Part shown: piece by piece, positions 41,444 through 51,975 of the stretch
How positions within the stretch are numbered: the stretch's first letter is position 1
Layout of the letters: each line of letters opens with the position of its first letter
From: Ascidia mentula
Taxonomy: Eukaryota > Chordata > Ascidiacea > Phlebobranchia > Ascidiidae
Direction of reading: 5' to 3'
DNA length: 64,000 bases
NCBI GenBank assembly: GCA_947561715.1
Contig: OX387197.1
Location: forward strand, 7,127,001 to 7,191,000
Program-made: the position numbers and the translations under genes
Notes under the pieces: model-generated
The model's input: the letters and a program-made list of their open reading frames with translations, nothing else
Told to the model about the DNA's origin: nothing
Database searches by the model: none

Positions 41444-41999
41444 TTGTTTTATTCAGTTTGTTTTATTTATGTAAATGCCCGTTTGCTGTTTCTGCTAAAA
41501 TTGTAAATGCAATCAATCTAATGATTGTTTGAAAACAGGAAAACTTACCACGATGTTGAAACTCAAGAAAGTTTCCGTTTATGCTTGTGTTGTAAATACA
41601 GTTTTAACCCAAAAGCACATTATAACAAATCGAATTTTCTGGTAAAAAAAAACTTAAGCAGCATTTTCACATAGAACATCCAATTTGCGAAAATAATGGA
41701 ATAAATCAACTAATTGTCTTTATTTTTGTCAAATTAATCCAATTTACAACGCGCACAATAGTTTACACACAGTGAATAATACGTGCAAACACAGCAAGCA
41801 AACGTGCACAACAATTGCATTTTTCCATCGCCCAAAGAGATTCCTAGATCATAAAACCAAATCGTTACAATCGTTTAACGACCGAACTGCTAACGTGTCA
41901 AATTGGCGACGATTGAAACAAATGACCGTTGATAGTTGTTCGTACCTTGAAAGTGCTCGCCGCTCCTATTCAATAACAAAACAATGATGGGGCCTGAAA

Positions 42000-42430
42000 C
42001 GGTTTTCGAGCGCTCGCTGTGGTATCAGCGCACCTCCTTGCACCTCGCCGATAACTTTCCGATGATAGCAAAACAATAGATGTTGCTAATTAATTATTAG
42101 TGGCGCGTTGGTGCGCGCGGTCGGTCTACGGCGCAAGGTGTTGTGATAGGGGTCGCGGCGAGCGCGCGCACATCAAACGTCGTGGCAGCAAATAATGATC
42201 GCGATTTGGAGAGAATGGAACGCCCGACCGATAGCGAGTAATTACCCCGGACCGAGAGAAAACACAACAAACTGATAGCTTTGCAAGGGAAAAAGGCTGC
42301 AGCACGCAGCTGCAGGGATATTTATTCGGCCCGTGCGCCAGCTCTGATCATTCGTTCATTCAGCTTGCATTGAACACAGAACAGTTTTAATCCGCTAGCA
42401 GCAGTAAAGTTAATACGTTTTTGAGATATT
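42000..42430 (+). promoter_or_regulatory. proximal 5' region of the Not gene
   Basis: A GC-richer block in an AT-rich region. Visible items are a homeodomain-type TAATTAATTATTAG (about 42088-42101), paired CACCT motifs (Snail/E-box half-sites, about 42032-42048) and an AT box GATATTTATT about 105 bases before the ATG that could serve as a TATA element. All function is inferred. Confidence 0.4.
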
Positions 42431-44093
42431 ATGACGTCAACCATGACAACATCTTCGTGTATGACTGCATTACCGGCGATACCCACAGTAGTCGTGGATA
42501 GTCCACGAAGCGACGAAGACCAGGAAATGCTGCCATTTGTGCCGTTTATGAAGCAAAGACCGTCAACGAATTTTCTCAGCGCCGTAAAGGTGGAAGCTTC
42601 AAACACTTCCTCTGAGTTCAGTGATCGTGGATCTTCGATGTCTCCTCTTTCAACGGGCAGCGATAGCCTCCTCCGGCCGCTGTCATCCTCCTGGTCGTCG
42701 GGATCGGTTTCTCCCGCGCACCTGTCCTCATCTTCTGGAGTAACCGCGAAGTCGAGTCCTCACATTCGGTGTTATGAGGCAGACAAGAAGACAAACATTA
42801 ACAGGAGGAGCAAGAAACGGTCGCTTTTTACCATTGACGCAATACTGGGCGAGGATAAGAAACAAAGTGACAAGGACGTATACAGCATTAAGAGGGTTTC
42901 TCAAATCTCATCGGAAAGACCCGCAAAAGTTCCACGTCGCAGCGCCGCCCCAACGACGCAAGCGTACAGTTGTTACCAGCAAACAACATCTCCTCACGTT
43001 ATTCAAGCGCAGTCAGCTTTCTTGCAAAATTATCTCCAGCAGATGACGGCCCTGGCTTATCATTCGCCTCGAAACGTCGTTCGATCTACCGCTGAATTTG
43101 TTCATGGATTGCCGACACCTCCACTGACGCCAATGCCCAACCCTTGGTTTCCAGCGGCTGTCAACGGTGTTTCTCCGGTTCTTCTCCCCAACGCAATTGC
43201 GACTGTTCCAGGATTTTCGTCAACGACGTTAGCTCGTGGTAAGTTTGAAACATCTATGTATTTGGCAACATTAAACAAAACACAAATTATTTAATCAAAT
43301 TAATATATTTTAACTGCATTGGTTTCGAAAAGACACGCCAAAATTGTCAATCCTTAAAGTTGTTTTGTTTAAAAAATACTTTTGCGCATATCAGTAATAA
43401 TAAATTCCTTTGCACTATAGTTAATGCATGAAATAAAATTATTACAACTTGTTTTTGTTCGTTAAAAATCCTGATAAACAAACAACTCAAAATTTCACTT
43501 TTCCAGCTCACAACCCGCACAGTTACAACTCTCCTCATCCAGTCTCCCGCAGACCGGAAGATCGACCTGTCTTCTCCTCCGACGGAAGCGCAGACGGGAA
43601 GGGCAAGAGGAACCGCACCATCTTCACTGTGGAGCAGCTGCAGGCTCTGGAGGAACAGTTTGAGCAACAACATTACATGGTTGGGTCGGAACGATATTTC
43701 CTGGCAAGGAAGTTGAACCTCAATGAAGCTCAGGTAAATATCGTGTGAAGCAAAAACAATTGAATGAAGCAAAACTAAATCTAGCCAATGTTACAGTAAT
43801 TGACAGCATACTACTAAATTTGCCGATTGTCATAAAGAAGATAAGCTTGCGCGTGTTTTCTATGATTAAACCATAACCACTTTCACGTGTGTTTGTGATT
43901 TAGCTTTTTAATTTCTAAACAATCGTTTTCTTTTTAGGTGAAAGTTTGGTTCCAAAATCGTCGCATTAAATGGCGCAAGCAGAAAAATCAGACAGGAATC
44001 GATCTCGCCTCTCCGGATGCAATGAAACAGGAGGAACAAAAGAGCCACTTCCAGCTCCTAAAGGAAGAGGCAGTTACCGGCAGTTATAAATAG
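42431..44093 (+). CDS. NOTO: Not-type homeobox transcription factor
   Basis: A homeodomain protein closest to the Not family (Xnot/floating head/NOTO), regulators of notochord and axial fate. Exons are 42431-43238, 43507-43733 and 43938-44093 (phases 1, 0), giving 396 residues. The homeodomain reads KRNRTIFTVEQLQALEEQF, then QQHYMVGSERYFLARKLNL and NEAQVKVWFQNRRIKWRKQ. The QHYMVG-ER and NRRIKWRKQ blocks are Not-like; EMX and VAX have NRRTK. The last intron falls inside helix 3, before VKVWFQ, a site shared by many Antp-superclass genes. RSLFTIDAILG (about residue 131) resembles an eh1/Groucho-binding motif. The tail after the homeodomain is short and acidic/Gln-rich. A partial inverted copy lies 3.9 kb upstream. 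An EMX/VAX-type gene is the less likely alternative. Confidence 0.8.
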
Positions 44094-44096
44094 AAT

Positions 44097-44102
44097 AATA
44101 AA
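44097..44102 (+). terminator. candidate Not polyadenylation signal
   Basis: AATAAA only three bases after the stop codon. If used, the 3' UTR would be only about 20-30 bases. A later signal may exist but none is clear. Confidence 0.35.
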
Positions 44103-44708
44103 GTATTACTCTTGGCAAACCTGTTCCAACGCCCAAAACGGCGCCCAGCAAGGAGTGATGGGCGCCCGCCAAAGAGCTTCATAAATTATATTATTTACGT
44201 TTTTTTTTGTTTTCTGTTTTCGCTTGCATTTGTTGCTGTGTTGTTACCACTGCCGCCAATTGTCAAATACACTAAGTTCACTTGTAAATTGCAACAGATA
44301 TTTCGGAATATGCTTGGGCGCAATTATTAGGAAGGATTTTTTTGTTATTTAGCAAGGTGTAGATTTTTACAAAACCAACAAATATCACCGCATTATATTT
44401 GTTCCACGGTGACGAAAAAAATTATAAAGTCCTGCATTATTCGTCTGGCCATAAAAACATATTTAGCCATTGCAGTCATAAATTTAAAAGATGCCTGTGA
44501 ACGTCTGGTCGCGAGCACATGTTTAAATAACAAAAAAAGGCATTTTAACTGTTGGCAGGCCCTTTTGCTTGAGCCTGTTATGCAAATACACTATTAAAAA
44601 CTTTCATCTGCGTATCAAACGTAAATAAGGGGCAGAGGCTTGTGAAACAAATCCGTCTATCACGCGGTGTCGCTCTCTATTCACCAGCGCATTCGGACTT
44701 ACATATTA

Positions 44709-44829
44709 TGGGCGGGTGATTGGCAGCATTGGTCAAGCGCCCGACCAGTATACCAAAAAAAACCTGATCGGGATTCGTGGCCAGGATATCCTGAGTTCAA
44801 ATCCCGGCGTGGTTAAAAAAAATGTAAAA
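44709..44829 (+). mobile_element. tRNA-derived SINE, copy 1
   Basis: A tRNA-like A box (TGGCAGCATTGG, 44721-44732), then GTCAAGCGCCCGACC, then the B box in GAGTTCAAATCCC (44793-44805), ending in GGTTAAAAAAAA. It is the same order and sequence as the inverted copy at 13.1-13.25 kb, about 80% alike by eye. Shared polymerase III boxes plus an A-rich tail make a SINE the best call. Confidence 0.75.
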
Positions 44830-45250
44830 GGCGCCCGTGTCCGACACATATGACTATTTGTTTCATATATACATCATATTAATTACTTCTTGTTAAGATT
44901 ATATGTTGTCAACAAGAGGCAATTCGGTACATAGGCTTACGCAATATATGTTCGTTACTCTCACCTTACTGTAATCGAAATGCATTGGAATTTCAGAATC
45001 AGATTTTTCTTCTATTGAACTATGCAAAATTTCACTGTTTAGCCGAAAACGGGTATTTGTTTTTGTTAATAATTTTCATGTGCACTGGTTTCTCTCTTAG
45101 CACGAAATGAATGTTTACGTCGTAAATCACTGCCCCCTTTTCGGAGCATCGAGTTCGTTAAATGGTACCGAGTCGCACCCAATTACTCGATCCTACGCCA
45201 GATAGTGAAGATAACCAACTCGCGCAGCAGGGAATAAATGCTTTTAGCCG

Positions 45251-45470
45251 TCGCAAGGTGGCGCTTCTCTTAATCTTTACGTCCATATTTTTCTTTTTGT
45301 TGATGTCAAGAAGAAAAAAATAAAAAATAAGAAAAAAAACTTGTTGACGTCATCAAGCCATCTCATGATAAGTTCAGTCTTATGAGGGTCACAGAAGTTG
45401 ATTGCAGGATCGTGGTTTGGTACTGCAGAATGAAAGTTAGTGACCGAATAGGATCTTCGGCATTACACAT
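45251..45470 (-). pseudogene. diverged copy of the C-terminal end of the 52-kb gene
   Basis: Matches 51994-52163 of the 766-codon gene in the same orientation. The frame INFCDPHKTELIMRWLDDVNK is preserved with only silent changes. Then comes an in-frame run of extra codons made of a T/A-rich stretch and a repeated GACATCAACAAA, then KKKNMDVKIKRSATLRRLKA, with conservative changes. No stop follows at the parental site; the frame runs on about 20 codons. Upstream the parental frame is lost, but a good branch site (CACTAAC) and acceptor TTTCATTCTGCAG precede the conserved part. It is either a paralogous exon or a decaying duplicate. Confidence 0.65.
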
Positions 45471-46420
45471 GGATTTTTGAAGCGAAAAATAACAAAAAGG
45501 GTCGATTGACCTTTATGAAAACATGACATTACATACATTTGTTCTGGTACATTTCAATCCTTTAGCCCCTTTGCTAATTAAAACCGCCGACGTATTAGCA
45601 AAAGCACTATAATCCTGACAAGCTTTTACAATATGTAGAGAAAGCAATCCGTGTAAAATATCAACGATTTTTAAGCCCCAAAAAATGTAAAACAAATTTC
45701 CAATCAAACTTCCGTTATCCAATTGTTTGTTTTTCACGGGGAGTTGTTCGCTCTGTATGTTCACTGTGTAGATGCTGACGAGTATTTAATTGATTTAGTA
45801 AAGTAGTGATTGCTTGCAACTTTCAGCTTGTCGTTATTAAAAAGTTGGACGAGTAACAAAAGGCCGAGACAAAAAAGTTTTTAGTACTTGCTAGTTTTTT
45901 TTGTCAGCTCTCCGCATCAAACACCCCCTGAAACCAAAAGCCTTACATGTTGTTGCTTCGAAAATAATTTATCGATGTCAAAGTGAAGCACTGGCCAATG
46001 TTTCTTTTTGATTGATGATATTTTTCCGTTTTGCCGATTTTAACTGTTTATATTACTTTAAATTAACTTATTTGTCCGACCAAAATGCCACAAGATAAAG
46101 TTATATTTCAGAATCAAGGCGCGAGCAGACGAGATATTGATTTATCTTTCCTTACACAAGTTATATTCACTTGTGAAGGGTAATCGAATTTTGACGCACA
46201 ACGGTTGACTGATTACTTGAAATAAAATCTATGGGAAGTCATCGGAATACAAAGCCGAAGTAATCCCGTGGATCGAATCCTATAGAACAAATATCCATCG
46301 AGTGATTGCCCAGGCGTGAGCATTGCTGTACACTCACTACAATGTGAGTTACCGCAACCTCGACCAGTCAGCGTGAGATCCATCTAGGTACGGAAATACG
46401 GAATTATATTGAATCGAGTG

Positions 46421-49400
46421 ATGGGTGATGACGAAAATCACGTTCACGCACACTTGGACAACAGGAGTATTAGCAAGCAGCATGCAATATTCGACTCGGT
46501 TATGTATTCGAAACTGATCCCGACCCTTTTCTACTTAGTGTTTGTGGTCGGTGCCTGCGGTAACTCGCTGGTTGTGTGCGTACTACGGAAGTTGGTGAGT
46601 CACAAGAAAATGGTTCACTTTAAAAAAAAAAAAAAAAACTTTTACTCATTAAAGAATTAAATTTTTCGATTCTGGGAATTATTCTTTGTATCTGCCGTTC
46701 TTTTATAAAGGATTTTTTTGAGCTTATCTTGTTTTTGTGAAATCGAAATTTTGTTGGCGGTCGATGTGGTGGCAAACATTTTAGGACAATCCGTTTGTTT
46801 TCAACTTCGTTTTTCCCTGAATGTACTTACGGTAATCTTTACCAGATAAACACAAACGATTGCAGTTTAGTTTCCTTTTTTTCATGACCCTGACGAAACT
46901 TATCTTGTTACAGAATCGAAAGCGAAATATTTCTGATGTATTCCTACTTAACTTGACATGCGCCGACCTTCTGTTTCTATCCATCCTTCCTGCTTGGTCA
47001 AGTGATTTTGCCCTGCACGGAAAGTAATACTTCAACATTTATTGTTGTTTATTAGAAAGCTTTATACTAGCTGCAAACTAGTATTAACTAGTACTATTAT
47101 GGTGCTGCGCCATTTTGTTCTCGTTTGAATTGTTTAAAAAAAGGTCTCTTTGACGCAGCTTGCGCAGCGAGTCAGTTACAGGGGACAAATGGATTTTTAT
47201 AAAATCTTAACAACAAAAGCAAACACTCTTCGAATGCATTTCTCCTTCATGCGCAGTGAATCACACATATGTACATATACATTTTGATGAATAACAGTGC
47301 GTCTGTCTATGATCTAGAACGATAAAACTGTGTTAAGAACGTTTTATGAGCAAAATTACCCCAAAACAACGATTGGTTTTAATTTGTCGCAAAACTAACT
47401 ACAAAGCTTGCATTCATCTTGTGTGTAAATAGAGCGAAAAAATACCGCATGATATATTCTTTTGTTCCAGTTGGGCGTTCGGGAACATCTTTTGCAAAAT
47501 TGCCAGCTTCATTACTTTAACATCTGCGTACGGAAGTGTTTTCTTTCTTACCCTTATGTCCCTTGATCGAGTCAGCGGCGTGGTGTTCTATAAGAGCTGC
47601 AAAAAATACAGGTATGCTCCTTGATAAATTACTACTGATGCTGTCAGGCATGTTTTATTGCTGCAATACGACCCCCTTCGTGGTGGCCGAAACGTGGATA
47701 CAACAAAATTATTGCCAGAAGAGCTATATTGTAGCAATGCTTCTTAATGTTTGAAAAAGTGTGAAGCATTTCGACGTAAGATTGGTGACCAATTCGCTTG
47801 CATGCAGTTGTATGTTTTCACCATTCCTCTTCCAGCCCCCAAAACAGTTACAATGCCGACTTGATATGAAACGAGAGTTTACAATTTAATAATCGCCAAA
47901 CGGCCGGAAAAAGGAACAACATGTTTTTTTTCATCATTCGCCAATCTTAATTGTTTCGCGTTGTCCCAATATACAGAACAGTCAAGACAGCGTGGATTTC
48001 AGCTGCATGTGCATGGTTTTTAGCGGTGACATCCAGCATTCTGGCTTTTCACTATCGCGGGGAATTCACCAACCTTAAAACGGGTAAGACGTAACGATAT
48101 CAATCCGCCCGGGCGTGGCGCCATGGCCCATATCAGTCTATGGGGAGCATGAATATCAGATGAAAATAGTTTCACCCAATTTGTCGTTAAAATAGGACAA
48201 AGTATAGCAGACGGATTACACAGTAAAGCTTATGTGACGTAACGATGGAAGTGAGAGGGGTGAAGGCAAAACACCATTCAACAAGGAGCGGCTACCAAAA
48301 TATTAGTGTATCGGCTTCGATTACAAGCCGAACAAATTCGAAAACAACCACAAATCCGCGGCTTACAATCGATACAATCGAAATATTCGTCCAGCAGAAG
48401 ATTGTCGTCACTCCATGCTTGCCCATTCTGAAACTAAGCAATATCTAATTATATGAAAGGCGTATTGTAGTAAAATCCTTTGTGTTTTACCACAGGTCAC
48501 ATCCATTGTCAATGGCAATTTGATCACACTGATTTCCACGATCGTAAATGGTATTTTCTGCACATGGGTTTGAGGTGGGCAATGCTTTTCAATACTATTT
48601 AATAAATTATAAAACGAATCTAGACTCTAATATAAACAAGATAGCCCATACAATGGTAGAACTTCATGCAGACGTTTTGATTGTTTTCTATACATTTTCA
48701 ATATAGACTATCTTGTATATATTAAAGATGTACAAAACCGTCAATTGTGTTCCTAAATCTAGACTCATTTTGGGCTTCACCATTCCCTTGGCCATCATGA
48801 CCACTTGTTACGTCACAATAGGATTGTATTTAACCAGAAGGAGCTCTTCAAAAGAAGCCATTAGGAACAAGCAGGTAATTGCTGTGTACTAGAACTTAAT
48901 TGTTTTTGTAAATATTCGTTATTAATATATCGCAATTACATGAGTTCGGTGCATTGAAGAAGAACATATTATGACGACACAAATCGTTCATTATATTTTT
49001 CAGGTCTCCGTATTGCGGTCTTTCGAATACACAATTACTGAAAAAATCCATACCACATTTTGTTGAGCTAATTTCCTTTAGCTTGATTTTTGAAAAAAAT
49101 CCTAAAATGCCACGGATATACTGTTTGGAAAAAAGTATTCTACCAATCATATTGACACGTTCGCGTTTACAGTTTCATAATTGTATCAAAATTACACAGT
49201 TTTGAAAAATGACAGCAATAAAGTTTCAGTTATGATAAATTTTTTTCATGATACCATGTCAGATACAGTGAATTTATTTTGTTTTTTGTGGATCTGTATG
49301 TCGAAATATCCTACACTACTCTTGCAGGTTCGTCTAACAAAGCTATTCTTCGCACTTATGGTCATTTTTACCCTGTGCTGGGCGCCAAACGAAATATCAA

Positions 49401-50848
49401 CAGCCATGTATACACTCAAGCGCTTGAACGGTATTGTTCGGTTACGTTATGTTATACGTTAAATTTGAAGCTACCTTTAAAAGATCAGTATGGTCCGACT
49501 CATGGGATTTTGTAATATCAATAGGGCTCAAGCTTCTGCTTGTAAGTGTCATCATACGGTGGAACTTTAGCAGACCACACCATGCTTTAAGGCAGGAAAA
49601 ATTTTTAATTTCCACACAGGTGAAACCCATTCTTCACTTGGTCACTTCTACTTTCACATTTTCTCCACATGCCTCGGTTGGACTCACAGCGCTGTCAATC
49701 CATTTTTATACGGATTTATGAGAACAGACTTCAGAATTAAGGTGCTTGGTCTTTTTTATGGCTGTGGCAATGTGTTTAACATTTTAACACCCAGTGGAGA
49801 TTCATTTTTCAGATTATATTTTTGTGCAAGCAGGTATGCGTGATTATAGTAGACTCAGGTTGGACCCTTAGAGAAAAAAGATTATTTTCGAACGTTTTTT
49901 TTTTATATTAACTGCACGTTTCAACCCAAAAGGCTGATCAGGTTTGGGACAAGGCCTCTGCTTTTTAGAGCAAAAATTCAATCAAATACGTGTTTTAGTC
50001 TAGCTTTGAATTTTTCTTTCAAGCTTGGTGATTTAAGCATATTTCAAACATGATTAAATAAACTTTAAGAAATTGTTTAAATTCGGTAAAACGACACAAT
50101 GAATCGCTTCGGCAAATGTAATGAATAAATCTATCGAAGTTTATTTTTGATACAGTTTGTCGAAATGCAGAATCAATTGCTTGCTTTCCGAAGGGTTCGC
50201 CAAAACCGCAAGGCAGAGCAATCTTCAGATCCAGCGTTGAAAAGACGAAAATCTTTCGACAAACTGGTGCGTGTGTATCGTATAACTGAAGTAACATGAC
50301 TCGGTCCGATAATATCGTGTCAACCAATAAATACCGTATTAATAACTTATATACACAATTTCCTACTGTTGCTGCTGGGTATGTGAATTGTAAAAAGGGA
50401 TTCGATGCACCCTTCCATGTCTGCGTGAATTTCAATTGACCGCCACTCTAAGACCCATGTTAAATTATCTGTGTTTTTTTTCTTGCAAACTGATTTCTAT
50501 TTTCTGTAATTGTACAGTGGATTTACAAAATTTATACAAGGAATTATTGTTTTCAATTTAAGTATATGGCATGCAGAAAACATAAAACAAATCGTATCTC
50601 TTGATTTAAAAATTAGAGACTTGTTGCTTCTCATTTAAGACAAATCTAAAATCACTAAATTTTCATGTTGAAGCTAATATCCAAAATCAGTAATCAAATG
50701 TTCTGATCTTCAGGATGAAATGCCGAACAACAATCAAAGAGACGGAATATACCTGGCCCCAATTGCACAAGGAGCACAGAATTCTTCATGTCCAACTTTA
50801 AAAACCGACCTTTACTCTACAACCCCCAACTTTGTGTCCCAGATATAA
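46421..50848 (+). CDS. class A (rhodopsin-like) GPCR, peptide-receptor type
   Basis: A seven-helix receptor at the plasma membrane, ligand unknown. Exons: 46421-46594, 46914-47023, 47471-47611, 47977-48083, 48496-48574, 48763-48874, 49328-49430, 49620-49741, 49813-49833, 50156-50266 and 50714-50848. All join in phase, giving 404 residues. Landmarks: GNSLVVCVL (TM1), LNLTCADLLF (TM2), WAFGNIFCK with the TM3 cysteine, DRV in place of DRY, HCQW in loop 2 for the disulfide, CWAP (TM6), NPFLYGF (TM7), then basic, Ser-rich tail. An N-linked site (NRS) lies near the N-terminus. The start is the ATG at 46421; the frame continues upstream only to a TTG. The 21-base ninth exon is tentative: without it the message would read through to a stop near 49851. 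The pattern is that of chemokine/angiotensin-like peptide receptors, but no specific orthologue is recognised. Confidence 0.8.
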
Positions 50849-51975
50849 ATGAATTTGTATGGCGGTACGTCATGTAATTCACATGGGCAATAAACCGTGC
50901 ATTTTTGCACGGTAGGAGCCAGATTGACGTTATCTTGCACCATCAAGAAATGGAAATTGTGTTATGGTTATCGTTTGGTGTTGACGGGGGTATGTCCTGT
51001 TCAATGTGTCCCCTTTTAACTGAACACAGTAGTATTAGGTTTTTGTAACGCGTAGGTTTGTATCCCTTACCATTAGAAGGAACATGAATCTTCTTTGCTA
51101 CATGACAGCTGTATTCTATCATATAAGTAGTTCTATCGTTTTCGTATCAGTAGTTTTCCAACCCCTTTACATTCTTAATGCCAATGTATGCATAGATTCT
51201 TTTCTTTTGTGAAGAAGTCCCAGCCTAATTAAAACAAGGGGCAGATGAACTTTAAATGAAATTTTGATAAATTACACTAGTTTGCGAAATTGTAACTTTG
51301 CTCAGTCGTCTTTTGATAGTCGTTAATGTCAATTTGTGTAAATTTGAGTGTTTCAACTTGGGTGTATTGAGGCATTGTAAATACATACGTGTCGCTTTAG
51401 AATAAGTTGTGTAAAAATATTGTCTAAGGATGATAAACAGTATAATATTTGGCTTTCCTGCTTAGAATAGTTACATATATTTTATTTGTTTTTTTGTATA
51501 TATTTGTCGCCGCTTTGAAGTTTTCCTTCTGCGTAAATCGAAAAAGTTTACTCTTTTTAACAAGGCAATATAGGCCTCTGATTGATGCAATCTGGGTTAT
51601 TGGCCCGGAACAGTGATTCTTTTAATTTAAAATAGAAATGATTACAGTCTATCTGCGCATTAAACCCATTTTAACCAAGAAATACACAGCCCAAAACAAC
51701 ATGTGCAACTCAAACCAAAGGAGCTTGTATTGAAGAATAAAAATACGACTAAGAAACGATTCCACAGTAAATGTTGGGTCTATAGCGAAAATGTATTGCC
51801 AACACGAAACACCCAAAGTCAGATGCCATAAAAGGTCAAATCTCTTCGCAAAGTAACAACAGCGGTTAAACAGGTGCTAATTAAATTTCTTGGAATCGAA
51901 TGTTGGTATGTTGTAGGGATTCAATTTCTCCTGCAAATAGCAGCACACATGTATAAATAAGGAATGCTTTGCGAT
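50849..51975. other. convergent spacer between GPCR and the 766-codon gene
   Basis: Holds the GPCR 3' UTR with its AATAAA and a hairpin, then AT-rich sequence. A minus-strand AATAAA at 51481-51486 could end the 766-codon gene. No coding frame is recognised. Confidence 0.5.
50889..50894 (+). terminator. GPCR polyadenylation signal with adjoining hairpin
   Basis: AATAAA 40 bases after the stop. It is joined directly to a perfect eight-pair hairpin, ACCGTGCA-TTTT-TGCACGGT (50894-50913), which begins at the last A of the signal. Confidence 0.5.

Larger units (their letters stand above)
35176..42430. other. 7-kb gene-poor region upstream of the Not gene
   Basis: No intact gene is recognised. It holds the DNAJB13 5' flank, a MITE copy (35677-35857), an X-box-like site (36021-36033), an inverted partial copy of the Not gene (38885-39188), a foldback element (41228-41443) and a GC-richer block just before the Not start (about 42000-42430). 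The frame at 40176-40364 reads plausibly but lacks a usable acceptor. The rest is AT-rich with nothing recognisable. Confidence 0.55.
44094..46420. other. spacer between Not and the GPCR gene
   Basis: Contains the Not 3' UTR, SINE copy 1 (44709-44829) and a diverged C-terminal copy of the 52-kb gene (45251-45470). The remainder is AT-rich with no recognisable exon. Confidence 0.5.

Noticed and set aside
48707-48762. Upstream acceptor AATATAG (48700s) for GPCR exon 6
   Set aside because: It would bring a stop codon into frame; the acceptor at 48762 keeps frame and TM5.
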